This document shows, piece after piece, positions 43,325 through 53,420 of a DNA stretch of 64,000 nt. Both the position numbers and the translations under genes were made by a program. Source of the stretch: Haliclona indistincta (taxonomy: Eukaryota; Porifera; Demospongiae; Haplosclerida; Chalinidae); contig OZ024785.1 in assembly GCA_964017065.1 (NCBI GenBank), positions 124,001 through 188,000 of the forward strand. Direction: 5' to 3'. The notes below the pieces were generated by a model. It was not told the origin of the DNA. It did no database searches and saw nothing but the letters and a program-made list of their open reading frames with translations. The stretch's first letter is position 1; every line of letters starts with the position of its first letter.

Positions 43325-43481
43325 CTAAAATAGTTAGACACCTCGGCCAATGGGATCTACGCGGTTTAGAAACCTCGGCCGGGTTATGTAACGACCTCGC
43401 TACGCTCGGTCGTCACAACAAACCCGCCTCGGTTTCTAAACAGCGTAGATCCCATGGCCTCGTCGTCTAACTTATATTTAG
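43325..43481. mobile_element. 157-bp foldback element
   Basis: Left part GTTAGACACCTCGGCCAATG pairs with CATGGCCTCGTCGTCTAAC at the right, followed inward by GGGATCTACGC/GCGTAGATCCC and GTTTAGAAACC/GGTTTCTAAAC. The centre contains GACCTCGCTACGCTCGGTC, itself nearly palindromic. Nearly all of the element can fold into one long hairpin. No coding capacity. Confidence 0.85.
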
Positions 43482-43502
43482 AACTCACATAGGCTGCTTT
43501 CT

Positions 43503-43811
43503 TTAACAGAGGAAACCATTCCATGATTCCAGATATGTTGACAAAGGTAGATCAGTACCATTAGTGTATTCTTCCCAGCGATTCGGAAAAGTGCAACGCA
43601 TTAGCTCCTTTAAGACTGCCGCTTGTGGCTTTGTCTTCTTCCTCTCCGTGTTTAAATGATCTGTTACGTTTGTAGGATATATCGTCATCAGCATTGGGAG
43701 GAGGAGACTGCATATAGTGTGCTGCACGACTGCCAGTTTCCTTAGAAGAGGGAGGAACTTGTGTGATCTACATGTAGGCTTCCTGTTGATATTCTGACTC
43801 TGATAATACAA
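43503..43811 (-). CDS. unrecognised open frame, possibly an upstream exon of the hAT remnant
   Basis: 102 codons, with AVLKELMRCTFPNRWEEYTN and DLPLSTYLESWN. The F-P-x-R-W and acidic/aromatic spacing recall the middle of hAT-type transposases. GCCTATGTGAGTTC just beyond the frame offers a splice donor. Not a firm call. Confidence 0.3.
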   Translation of the reverse strand: MYYQSQNINRKPTCRSHKFLPLLRKLAVVQHTICSLLLPMLMTIYPTNVTDHLNTERKKTKPQAAVLKELMRCTFPNRWEEYTNGTDLPLSTYLESWNGFLC

Positions 43812-44393
43812 GAACCATTTCCAGGAATGCTACAGAAAGAATATGCATATAAGGAGCCAGTCCTTTTAGTACAATTATTAATTTTAGTGAATGCAATTGC
43901 TATATAATTATGGCCGGTATAATTATTTCTAGAGGTTAAATTTTCATTTTGTACACGAGAGGCAAAAATACATGATTTAAAATTTTCGTTCTTAGTTGCC
44001 AACATGAATTGTCTTTCTCGGATAAATTCGCTCTCGAATGATAGCCTGATTACATACTATTGCTTTGAAGCGTTCACATTCTAAGCTCGCAAAGTATGTG
44101 TACTCAACGCAATTTCTGGAAAGGTGAATCATCTGAAGGAATTAAGTAATACTGAAACGGCCATTGTAAGTAGAGCAGACCACAAATGATGTTTCATTTA
44201 GACAAGCAAGTTGGTTGTAGATTGACGTAATGATTATCTTGTTATCTTATGATCTTATTAGTTTATGACTGATTATCTTATGATGAGTGATGAATCTAGT
44301 TTATTTCAGTTGGAGCTCACTCAGGCTCCGACTGAATCATAATCAGCCATTTTATATCATATTCGTGCAAATACTATTACTGAGCAAGCTAAG

Positions 44394-44618
44394 GTGTATA
44401 CCGGTGCCCTCGTTGCTCATATACATAGTGCCTCAACTTTACGTCGTAACGTCCATACTCATGAACGCCTTACTCATGAAAGGGACAAGGCTTATTCTTG
44501 TGATTTTTGTGGTCTGCTCTACTTACACCCTTGTTGTCTATCGCTTGTCTTGCCAGCAAATTTGCAATTCAGGTTGCAGAAACGCATTTTAGTATTCTGC
44601 CAAATTGCAAAATACTGA
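44394..44618 (+). pseudogene. C2H2 zinc-finger remnant
   Basis: The plus frame contains ASTLRRNVHTHERLTHERDK followed by AYSCDFCG. S-x-L-x-x-x-x-H-T-H and Y-x-C-x2-C are the second half of one C2H2 finger and the first half of the next. The following finger is not readable. No other finger is found nearby. Confidence 0.35.
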
Positions 44619-44751
44619 AAATTTCAAGTTCAGTCATTGCGTGCCAGGAAATTTCAAGTTCCCCCAGTGCATAATCGTGACTGCAGCTTGGCTTGTTGCT
44701 CTCCTCGTGCCCGCTCTACTGTCACTTGGTCACCTCCAATGAAAATCCTTT

Positions 44752-45090
44752 CTACAATTCCTGCGTTTTCAGTCTGTGGTACATACTTGTGTACATGTCT
44801 ATCATGTCTTTAGCCGTCTGCTCACACTTTTTAACTTTTTTTTCAGTAATGTGTTCTGGAACAAGATGTTTGAAAGAGGCAAAATAATTTAAATGCTTGA
44901 TTAGAACTCGGCTAATAAGGACTTCAACCTCTGCGTTCATAATCTGATATTTTTCTGTTGATGGTAGAATCTTTTCCAAATGCAGGTTTTTTATTGGTAG
45001 TTAAGACGGTAGAGCATTTGAGTGGTCCTTAGCACACACTCTGTCACATATAGCAAATAGTTGGAACCAATGGTGGTCTTTGTTTAGCCT
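44752..45090 (-). pseudogene. DUF6589-like transposon-associated fragment, locus 1
   Basis: The frame reads NKDHHWFQLFAICDRVCAKD, a stop near 45002, then LEKILPSTEKYQIMNAEVEV and VLIKHLNYFASFKHLVPEHI. L-P-S-x-E ... V-x-x-x-R-V-L-x-x-H-x-x-x-F ... V-x-x-H-I matches the locus at 61014-61390 and my memory of DUF6589 proteins, a repetitive family of unknown function. Confidence 0.4.
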
Positions 45091-45187
45091 GTCAAATGAT
45101 TGCCGTCACAGATGCTAACATAAGTTAACATTATCACCAATGATTTGAAAGGATGGATAGTCTTCACCACTTCCTACAATGTTACAG

Positions 45188-45358
45188 TTGTTTGTGAAGA
45201 TCTTGCATAACGGAAGCGAAAGCGGAAGTGTGATGCTGACCAATCAAATTCACTTTTCGTCACGTGTACAGATTCAGTTAGTCACACTTACGTGCGTTTG
45301 TTTGGCCAACATCATACTTCTGCTTTCGCTTCCGTTATGCAAGATCTCCGCAAACAAA
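45188..45358. mobile_element. 171-bp foldback element
   Basis: Arms of about 52 bp: TTGTTTGTGAAGATCTTGCA ... at the left pairs with TGCAAGATCTCCGCAAACAA at the right; both arms share TTGCATAACGGAAGCGAAAG. A loop of about 60 bp separates them. No coding capacity. Confidence 0.85.
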
Positions 45359-45570
45359 TGTATTATTATAATTGCAAATATATTTTAAACACTTAGAGTC
45401 ACTTTACTTCTTGAAATAACACATCATGTGCAATTCTGAACTCGATTTGCTCACTCATTACAATGTCACTATAAACTGACTTGAATAATTCAAGTAGTTC
45501 AATTTGCTGTATAAGCATTAGAAAAAGTCGTCAATGTCAGTTATAATCATTGTTATTTATTACTTCTTCG

Positions 45571-45855
45571 TCACTCACTGTATTGAAAAATAGGTCGAAC
45601 CATTGCTCCATCCTTCAATCTTTGCACCCCTCTAGCTCTGCCTTGCATCAATGCTTTCATATTGTCTGAGGGAATTGTCCCCTCAACAATATTTCCAAGA
45701 TATTGCTGCACAAAATTTAAGGTGATCATGACTATATCACTTTCAATGAACACTACCAACAAACCTCTTTTTACAACAAATCCTTTAACTTCATTTACAG
45801 TTGGCCACACAGCTTCCCATTTCTGCAGCTCTTCCTGTAATTGTATTTGCTTCAA
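45571..45855 (-). CDS. unrecognised open frame with protein-like composition
   Basis: 94 codons with LQEELQKWEAVWPTVNEVKG, LLVVFIESDIVMITLNFVQQ and GRARGVQRLKDGAMVRPIFQ. Good alternation of hydrophobic and charged residues and no low complexity. I do not recognise it and see no flanking exon. Confidence 0.35.
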   Translation of the reverse strand: MKQIQLQEELQKWEAVWPTVNEVKGFVVKRGLLVVFIESDIVMITLNFVQQYLGNIVEGTIPSDNMKALMQGRARGVQRLKDGAMVRPIFQYSE

Positions 45856-46088
45856 AAATCAATTTATCAATTACCAAGCTAAAAAACTGCATGACTTAAG
45901 ATGACTTAGGATAAATTACCAAGCTAAAAAACAATCTGACAAGCAGGGGGGCCTTTTCTGAAAAATCCCAGACGCAAGGCCTCAAAGTTGGTTGGTTGTT
46001 TTTGGGTTCTGCAAAAAAGGTCCCAAAAATTAGGGATTTTTTGAATGGCCTGTAAGCTTGATTGAAGTGTATTCTAATCACTTATAGT

Positions 46089-46151
46089 CAGTTCCAACTG
46101 ATTCTAAATCAGTTCTAACTGATTCTAAATCAGTTCTAACTGATTCTAAAT
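46089..46151. repeat. 21-bp tandem repeat, three units
   Basis: Units of CAGTTCTAACTGATTCTAAAT (first unit has one change). In the plus frame they encode TDSKSVL repeats leading to SLVFDLEGQPDVTDVYPGR and a stop, after a possible acceptor CTTATAG at 46083-46087. This may be the C-terminal end of a retroelement protein. Confidence 0.85.
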
Positions 46152-46613
46152 CTCTTGTTTTTGATTTAGAAGGTCAACCTGATGTAACTGATGTATACCC
46201 TGGACGATAATGGTGATGTCACTACAGTTTTCAGAGCAGCACTGAAATAGCAATCTCACTTGCATATTACTGACCCTAATTGACCACTGTATTTAGCTGT
46301 ATGCCATTATAATTTTCACAATTAATTTTGAGATGAATAAAGTACTGAATGATTATAATGTCTAGTGATTGCGGGTGATTGTCTGGAATAATGATAATTT
46401 ATTATGATGTCTGGATGGGTGATAATAAATGTTATGATACAAACTGATACAAAGATACGTGTCATGATACACACGTGTCATGATAAACTCCTGTATGCTG
46501 ATACATGTACTATAATCATGTGCTAAAACAAAGCTATAAGCTGTACAGCCTGTATTGAAGCTCTGTATGGTATGCAGCAAGTTATGCTAGCAAGCTAGTT
46601 AGTAATCCTTTAC

Positions 46614-46994
46614 CTCATGTGTTGTGGTAGTAGGGGACCAAGTACCAGCTGGAGAATCGATCGCTAGTGAATTGTCATAGATGGTGTCACCTGGCTCCCT
46701 CACACAGTCATCATCGCTGCAAAAGTCATTCTCTAATACTGCCTCTAAGCATACACTACTACCGGAAACATCATGGATAGCTAAAGCTGCTGGTGCGGCA
46801 GCGATCGAGCTAGCTGTAGCTCGACAAGGCGCGAAGAACGACGATATGGGTTGCAATTGCGACACATTAAGCGCAGACTGGTGTTTTCGGCCCTCGTAGT
46901 GCTTGTTCAAGTGATAATCGCTTAAACCAGCTATGTTCGCTCCACACTTGCACCGCTTAGCCAACGGTGGCTCGCCAGCTGCACGAGAAGCCAT
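46614..46994 (-). CDS. first exon of an unknown gene with a U1-like zinc finger
   Basis: From the ATG at 46994 the protein begins MASRAAGEPPLAKRCKCGAN then IAGLSDYHLNKHYEGRKHQS and LQPISSFFAP. C-x-C with H-x3-H-x5-H spacing suggests a zinc-binding motif, and I-S-S-F-F resembles the short motifs that follow such fingers in several transposon-related proteins. After an acidic stretch the exon ends THE before GTAAAG at 46613. A TATAAATAA run on the minus strand at about 47045-47055 is well placed as a TATA-like element. The exon is richer in G+C than its surroundings. The next exon was not found. Confidence 0.5.
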
Positions 46995-47200
46995 AACTCC
47001 GGTCGTGGATCGACGAGAGATGGGCGGGGTAAAGAGTTAATTAATTATTTATAATGACGTAATATCCGGTTATGACGTAGTTGGTTAGTTGGTTTGGGGG
47101 TCCAGCACTTTAGGGGCCTTGCGTAGTGGACTTTTTTTGTTGCTTCCTCCCGTGACAAGGATAGAATATTATGCACAATTATAATAATTATTATTATTAG

Positions 47201-47458
47201 CTATAATGGGTACCTGCTATAGGTATTCTCATGGTCGTCAAAAGAAGGCTTGGGAATGAATGGCTTGGGCTTGATGGTTGGGACTGGCAGAGATGTTGAC
47301 ATGTTAGTCGGTGTTAGTGACAGTGAAGAAACGATTGTTGCATCAGGCACTGATGTTGATTGAGTGATGGGTCTGGGCACAGGATAAACGGATACGGAGG
47401 CTGTTGACTTGCTTGTTGCAACGATGGTCCTGGTCTTGAATAGGAAGTGTAGCTTCAT
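47201..47458 (-). CDS. Ser/Thr/Pro-rich open frame
   Basis: 85 codons, low-complexity (SVPDATIVSSLSLTPTNMST). A possible acceptor TTTATGAAG lies just upstream. It could be a linker exon; composition alone cannot decide. Confidence 0.25.
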   Translation of the reverse strand: MKLHFLFKTRTIVATSKSTASVSVYPVPRPITQSTSVPDATIVSSLSLTPTNMSTSLPVPTIKPKPFIPKPSFDDHENTYSRYPL

Positions 47459-47959
47459 AAATCAATTTATTATTAAGAAACGTACATTTTATCATACAAG
47501 AAAGTGCAAGGTACAACAGAAAGAAAAATACAAACACCCAATCTAAACAAAACACTAAACTAAATACAGAAACACAATAATTGATTACAATCTGAGTCAT
47601 CACGAGCTGGCCGAGAGATAGATGTAATTCAGAAGGTTTTCTATCGATATGACATCTAAATTAAAAGAGCCTGGTTCGAGGCTAGGCCATCACCGTATCC
47701 AAGCAACATGCACGCTTCTCTGGGCTGTCGTTCTGCTGTTGTCTTGCCTTATCCCTTTGTCTTGGATTACTATTACATCATTATCCATTATTATATATTA
47801 TCGTTGTCCATCACTTAGTGTGTCCTGTTAGATTATCATCATTAATAAATCAAATGAATTTTGCTGTACCTGTCAACAACAAACCTCTTTCCATCATTAC
47901 TATTACATCATTGTCCATCCTTACGTTATCTAACCTTACCTTACCTTATTATCTTATCT

Positions 47960-48062
47960 AATTGATAAATCTTGGTGGATCTTGATAAATCTTATTTATA
48001 AGTAAATCTTATTAATCTTGATAAATCTTATTTATCAAGATAAATCTTCTGATAAATCTTGA
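47960..48062. repeat. GATAAATCTT low-complexity tract with palindromes
   Basis: CTTGATAAATCTTATTTATC and similar words repeat six or more times, including the palindrome CTTGATAAATxTTATTTATCAAG. Abuts the copia remnant. Confidence 0.8.
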
Positions 48063-48074
48063 TGAGTAGGACCA

Positions 48075-48215
48075 TTTAACATCCATTTGGTGTACGTGAA
48101 GTCGATCTTGTACTGCTAAGGCAAGGAGAGTTCTCAGCGATTCAAATCTTGCTACCGGGCTAAAGGTTTCATCATAATCTTGAGAATATCCCTTTGCAAA
48201 AGTCCGAATTGAAGG
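48075..48215 (-). pseudogene. Ty1/copia reverse transcriptase remnant
   Basis: One frame reads FAKGYSQDYDETFSPVARFE then SLRTLLALAVQDRLHVHQMD and V. This is the N-terminal RT block of Ty1/copia ending at H-Q-M-D-V, where the aspartate is the first catalytic acid. The frame is clean over 45 codons and then lost at K-W instead of the expected T-A-F. Only this block is kept, as at 19790-19965. Confidence 0.75.
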
Positions 48216-48365
48216 AGGAGGTGTACATGGACCATCCCGAGGAGTTTAAAGTACCTGGGAAGAGCAGTGTCTCGCCTTAATCGAGTCGTTAAAGGAACCA
48301 GATACTTACATTGCGAGTAAGTAATGAAATAAAATCGTACAAAGGAAAGTGAATACCAGAAAGAA

Positions 48366-49090
48366 GTGACTACATGTATGAACTACATTATTTGCAAGTC
48401 CATCTCTTGTCCAGTTCTTCTTTGAGATCAACACATACTGCCATAAAACCATCGTTTACACTTTCTGCACTTAACCATTTCTTTGGAGAATTTTGCCGGC
48501 ATTCTGCATTCACAGAAGATTTTGATATGCCATTGTGTTCTTACTCTTGTCATATTGCTTCTTCCAATCCTCGATAAAGGGATAACATTTCCATCTATAA
48601 AGTATCTATATTTAATATAATTAACCATTTGACTACTACTATTGTATATCTGTGCAGGTGGCTCCTCATAAGTACATAGTACCGGTAATTACCTTTAGCT
48701 AGCACTGATGCATAATCTATTGCATACAATCCACAGTCTACACCGCCACACTGTTGCTGGGACTGTCTACACCTGTGTAGTATTGTTGTCATAATTATTA
48801 TTATAGTAGCAATGCAGTTACATACATCACTGTTATTTCCTTCCTGTCAGTGTGAAGCAATGCTGCAATCTGGTCTGTGGAACCATGCTGTCAAACACAT
48901 CCACATGTCCAGGTCGCAGTCTATTGTTGCCCAGTGATATTCCGGTGTGCAATATTTGGATGAAATCTGTTTTGCAAACATTAAATCCCAACACAAGACC
49001 TAAGCTGACATATTGTAGACCTCTAGAACTCGGATATGATTCTTTAATCAGGTTTTGTGCGGCTGTGACTATTCTGTCACTATAAGCCAA
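48366..49090 (-). pseudogene. Ulp1-type protease plus PHD finger, locus D
   Basis: Three coding blocks. (1) 49090-48833: SDRIVTAAQNLIKESYP, then TDFIQILHTG and GHVDVFDSM; the catalytic His-Trp pair (HWATI) is present in the DNA but in the +1 frame, between two compensating shifts. (2) An exon after ATACTACACAG (about 48779): RQSQQQCGGVDCGLYAIDYA, holding the Gln and catalytic Cys of C48 proteases, ending before GTAATT. (3) About 48601-48366: GNVIPLSRIGRSN, then IFCECRMPAKFSKEMVKCRK and CKRWFYGSMC, a PHD-type finger whose last part (WTCK and stop) is reached after one more frame change. The order protease then PHD is the same as at locus C. The most complete of the four such loci. Confidence 0.65.
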
Positions 49091-49304
49091 GAAGCACCTT
49101 TAATGCATGAGTAATTTTTAAACTTATAATAACCTGTACTTGCACACCTTCTCATCATACTAGTTCAGGAAGTGCAGTAGCTGCCTTGTCTACATCCACC
49201 ACTGTTTGTTCATCCCAAGTACTTCTCTCTCACATTTTCGCTTTCTTTTAGCGATCATTTTCACTTTAGGAACAACCTGAGCTTGAGTACATAGTGTAGA
49301 AGAT

Positions 49305-49410
49305 GATCGGTCTTTTTCATTAGGCTGTCTGGCCCCATTGTGTTTGTGTGAGCTTTGTCATATAGTTTTTTAAAGTCTTAATTTCGGTCAAAGCAGACCA
49401 TCGTGCCTGT
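49305..49410. repeat. dispersed repeat shared with 19520-19620
   Basis: CATTAGGCTGTCTGGCCCCA and the T-rich run after it match the sequence at 19525-19610. Confidence 0.65.
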
Positions 49411-49874
49411 TTGTTGTTCAGCAGCATCTGATTTTTTGATTTTTTGCCCTGTGCAGTTTTTTGCAGTTTTGTACCAGATCATTCAAAGTCTGCACCAAGC
49501 AGCAAAGCTGTATGTAACATTAACAATGACAATAACCTCTTCATCAGAATCCATTGAGTTAGCATTGCCCATTGCACCTGACTCTTCTTTTCTACTAGAG
49601 GTGACTCTTCAGTTTTTGAATTATTATTACAATAATTATTACAATAATGATAATTACTATTACAATAATAATTATGAAATTAAAGTCATGCACCTGATTC
49701 TGGTTGGCATCTTTTTGATGGCTCCTGCACAACTGCTGAACTATCACCATGATCAAGTGCATGGTGGGTGAATCCGCTCCTAATAATAAAAAGGATACAG
49801 TGCATGTTTATACAGTGCATGTTCATGTGCATGTTTATATGTGCATGTTATACAGTGCATGTAATAATAATACC

Positions 49875-50249
49875 TTCATAATGAAGATTCGGACGGTTGC
49901 TGTTGACCGCTGTCTTGAGCACTTTCCTTTTGCTGTTTTATGACGGTACGTACCACGCTTTGTTTCCTCAACACTTCATATGGGCCACCCCAGATCAGTT
50001 ACAAAGATATTCTGCAAAGCATGTTAACAGCATTGTAGAATTACTTACCTGTTCGCAAGCAGTGCTACATTGATGTGCTTTCCCATTCTCGTCCTTTCCC
50101 TCAGTCATACGAAAAACTTCAGGAAATTTAACTTCTTTGCCAGTGACAGTGTCTCTAACTTCGCTGCAATGTTTGTGTGCTCCTTTGATTGTCACAGCAC
50201 ATATCATACAGTGCTGATCCAGCTGGTTGGGGTCCATCTTAAAGTCCAT
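49875..50249 (-). CDS. retroelement tail: Cys/His motif exon and GPYEV exon, copy 2
   Basis: Exon 50249-50049 starts MDFKMDPNQLDQHCMICAVT and continues IKGAHKHCSEV, a C-x2-C ... H-x-H-C set suggesting zinc binding, and ends CSTACEQ before a perfect GTAAGT donor. The next exon after GCTTTGCAG holds LIWGGPYEVLRKQSVV and ends QQQPSESSL with a stop. W-x-G-P-Y-x-V is the small beta-barrel seen after the integrase in Ty3/gypsy and related elements. The integrase itself is absent from this copy. Confidence 0.5.
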
Positions 50250-50944
50250 GTGTAATAAAATGATACTTCAGGAAGTAAGACTAGCCATGCGTAACTGAAT
50301 TCCTATGGAGATATTATGACATACAAAAAATAATTCAACTCTTTAATTGTTTACTAGTTGTTACAATGACTTATAATCAAGCCTGCTTACTGTTCTGATC
50401 TTGCCACGAAACTATACAAAGGAGGTTTGTGACTCTCTGTAACTCTCTATTTGATTTTCAAATGTTGTTGCAGCTGTCATGTGCATATGTATTTTTGTTA
50501 ATGCATAGGATTGCACACACTTGTGTATGTGGTGTAGAGAATGTGTACTGTAATTGTGGGTGGAGCTATCATAGCCATGGTTGCATTGCTTTTACTGCAT
50601 GGTGTACACATATCCTAGCTCTAGCAGTGCGAGAGCATCGCTGGTATTTAGCTGACCATCTGAGCTTCTCTGGCTTTTGATTTGTTATTGGCATTAACTT
50701 GAGTGGCACAGATTTTTCACTCGGTGCTTCTGCAATTACTTTTCAATTCAAAACTTAGTCATGTACATGTAGAGATTTAAGCTGCTTTGTCTGTCTCATT
50801 CTCCTGAAATAGGCTGTCCATGTTTCGTCATTATGCAAAAATTCTGACGGTTTGAAAGCAGTTTTTGCATCATCAACGTGCATGATAGCCTTGATTTACA
50901 ATAATAATCGAATTTAATCGTAATCATAACAAATCATAAAGCTC

Positions 50945-51046
50945 ATCTACCTTGACAGAGTGGGGTTTAGCATGGCGAGTTCGTGGTAGAACTCATCTGA
51001 ACCAAAGCGCTCTAGTAGGAACAGTGTCTGGGCAATGGCATGGTCA
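50945..51046 (-). pseudogene. FYHELAMLNP fragment, copy in block 2
   Basis: Minus frame: RFGSDEFYHELAMLNP, then a GTAGAT donor after TLSR. Same as 57166-57260, where the exon extends further upstream. The motif recalls a repetitive cnidarian/sponge family with Y-H-E-L-S-M. Confidence 0.35.
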
Positions 51047-51049
51047 GTT

Positions 51050-52228
51050 CAGCAGTAAGTGAATCTGCTATGATTCCTTGCCCTCTACTCAATCTTTCTT
51101 GAGAATGTCAACATTCATCGACAGGGCGTAGGTAATCTTTCTTAACTCTGTCATCTGTGTCTCATGCATGTTTGATCTTCATGTATGTTTGATGTACTTT
51201 TGTCATCTGTGACTTTCCTTCTATCACGTTTATTGACCGGTGCTATTTGGGCGGAATTTCAACCGTTAGCCGACTGTTAAAGTGCATACTGCAACTTCTA
51301 AGCTTTGGCTTGCAAATACAATGGCTGTCTATTTTGTGGATGCTCATTGATTAGTGATTATTATCATCTTCCTCGGTCCAGACCATTCTGGCCTGGTATG
51401 GATCCTGTGCATTTTCTTGTGCTTAGTCCAGTTGGTGGCTTGCTATACTTTCCTTGACTGAGAGCTTTATTCTTCCCACATAACTTGCACAAAACAACTA
51501 ACAACTATAATATTATTTAAGCTTTCACTTCCATTTACTTGCTGTTCTTATATTTAGCTCACAGTGCTTGTGCTCTCTTAATTTCTTACACTTACTACAA
51601 TGCTGCCATTATATAACAAATTGCCGTAAATTTCTATTCAGTGAGTCTGCGTCTTCAGTGGAATCTTCTCCTGGTCATGTAGCTTCAATTACTTTAATGA
51701 AGTTAAGCAATTTTGTTGAGGAGAGGCGCAGTGTTGCTCGTAAGAAAAGAGTAGCACTACTACTACTACTACTGTCCTCTACAACAGGCTTTACAGTTTT
51801 GGTTTCCCAATACTCGGTGTCTTCCTTGTTGTAAGCCCACTTACTTTTCGAACACACTGGATCATCTTTTCTATCCTTGCTTCGGTATTTATCTTATATC
51901 TTTTCTATCATCTTTTCTATCCAGTCCAGCATACACTCGCTGGACTGCCGCCTGCTCAATGGGCAACTTTGTCCATCATAGCACGAGCCTGGTCTTGTGT
52001 TTGTGCAAGTGTTTTTCCCAGACTGATCATCACTCCAGCTGACTGGTTAGCATTGTTGATGGCACAACAATGCTAACAATAATACTTTTGACAATAATTT
52101 GATATAGCTACAATATTTTAAATTGAATCACAAGTTATGACTGCTATAATTTGCTGTTTAAGTGCAGTTCATGCAGTTCATTGATCCTCCTTTTAAGTTG
52201 AGATGCGAAGAATGTCTCTTGTATAGAG
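51050..52228. other. 1.2 kb without a supported gene
   Basis: Short frames on both strands. 51374-51411 is a short dispersed repeat shared with 12268-12305. The minus frame 51857-51675 is Ser-rich over a CTA/TAG triplet run. Nothing firm. Confidence 0.4.
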
Positions 52229-52229
52229 G

Positions 52230-52704
52230 CAGGAGCACATGAACAGAAGGAGCGTGCAACTTCAGTGCCAACACTTTAATAATTAATGACGTACTTCCGC
52301 TTTACCTAGGTATGAACGTACGTCATATCTATTTAACGCGCATTGCTACGATAGCGAGCGCGCCTGGTGTTTCTCAGCTCGGCTCAGCTTGAATACGGTC
52401 ATCCCAGCTTTCATTGCGCTCCTCACGGGCGAGTTCTTCACTTGTTGTAAACGAATCCGCCGGGGAGACAGCATGATCAGCTTTCTCTTGGAGCTGGCCT
52501 GACGAAGACGTCGAGGGTTCGCGCCATCCTCTCTTGCCGCACTTAGATCTATTATGTATCACGTGCACAGAACGTACGTCACGAATGAAGCACAAAAACT
52601 TCCAAATATGGAAGTTCTGAGCACACATCTGTGAATCTAATTATACACTGTTGGCACTAACGCGCGGTTTACAGTTGCACGCTCCTTCTGTTCATGTGCT
52701 CCTG
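52230..52704. mobile_element. 475-bp non-autonomous hAT-like element
   Basis: Inverted ends of 32 bp, CAGGAGCACATGAACAGAAG at the left (52230) and the reverse complement at the right (ending 52704), identical over about 31 bases. ATAGAGG stands on both sides (52223-52229, 52705-52711), a 7-bp duplication, close to the 8 bp typical of hAT. The interior has an 84-codon minus frame of no recognised domain and a GC-rich stretch at 52340-52540. Confidence 0.8.
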
Positions 52705-53189
52705 ATAGAGGACGTCTATCATACTGTTGTTTGGAGGGGATGGTGGTCAGAAGTAGCAGCTTCTGCTGTGCAACTGTGTGCCACTTTTTGCTGTATTTTG
52801 ACTACTGTTTTCTTAGCTGGATACTTATAATTGCAATAATCATAGCACTGTCATGCCAGGTCCTCTGGCACATAACAGTAAAAGTCATAGTCTGAGATGG
52901 TTTTTGTGCTTCTCAGTAGCCTAAGTATTAACTAAAAACATAGCAACTATAATGCTGACCAATCAGGTTGCGTAGCTGTGGGATTATAAATCTCAAAATG
53001 GAATCCCGCCACCTCAAAATGATGATTGTTTATTCGCAGTAGCTGCTTCGGGATGTTTCCTTCCATTCTCGAGGTAATCCTCTTGTTCATCTGAATCTTT
53101 ATCATAATTAATGATTATTATTATTAAATAAAATAATAATGTGATTATAATAAAAAGAAATCTTTAAATAATTATTTCACTGTTTATAC

Positions 53190-53420
53190 AATTAAATAAT
53201 AACCTTTTCTGAGTGGAATGGTGGCAATTGCATAGAAAGTCATGGCTAGAGGGTCTCCTTGGGTCGTGACTTCACGGGAGAAAAGTGCTTCGCCATCAAC
53301 GAACAGCTGAGCATTGTCTCACTAGGTGTTGATGAGGATAGTTGCAAGGGGGGGCAGATTTCTTATATATTGCGTAGAGCGACCACACAGTTTAGCTGGT
53401 TGATCTTCCTCAAGTCAGGA
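53190..53420 (-). pseudogene. reverse transcriptase core remnant
   Basis: The minus frame reads NCVVALRNI, a shift or stop, CPPLATILINT, two stops, then AQLFVDGEALFSREVTTQGD followed by PLAMTFYAIATIPL. T-T-Q-G-D-P-L-A-M is RT motif 4 (B) of a family abundant in cnidarians and sponges; the downstream domain of the same family appears at 23827-24251. The catalytic Y-x-D-D block is not readable. Confidence 0.6.

Larger units (their letters stand above)
49430..51046. repeat. retroelement-derived block, copy 2 of 3
   Basis: 49430-50457 matches copy 1 (38950-39905); 50225-51046 matches copy 3 (56437-57254). It is thus the most complete copy and links the other two. It differs from copy 1 by an added run of CAGTGCATGTTTATA words at 49797-49862. 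Confidence 0.85.

Noticed and set aside
47665..47690. tRNA B-box-like GGTTCGAGGC
   Set aside because: No A-box or cloverleaf can be drawn around it; the same holds for GGTTCGAGAC at 24229.
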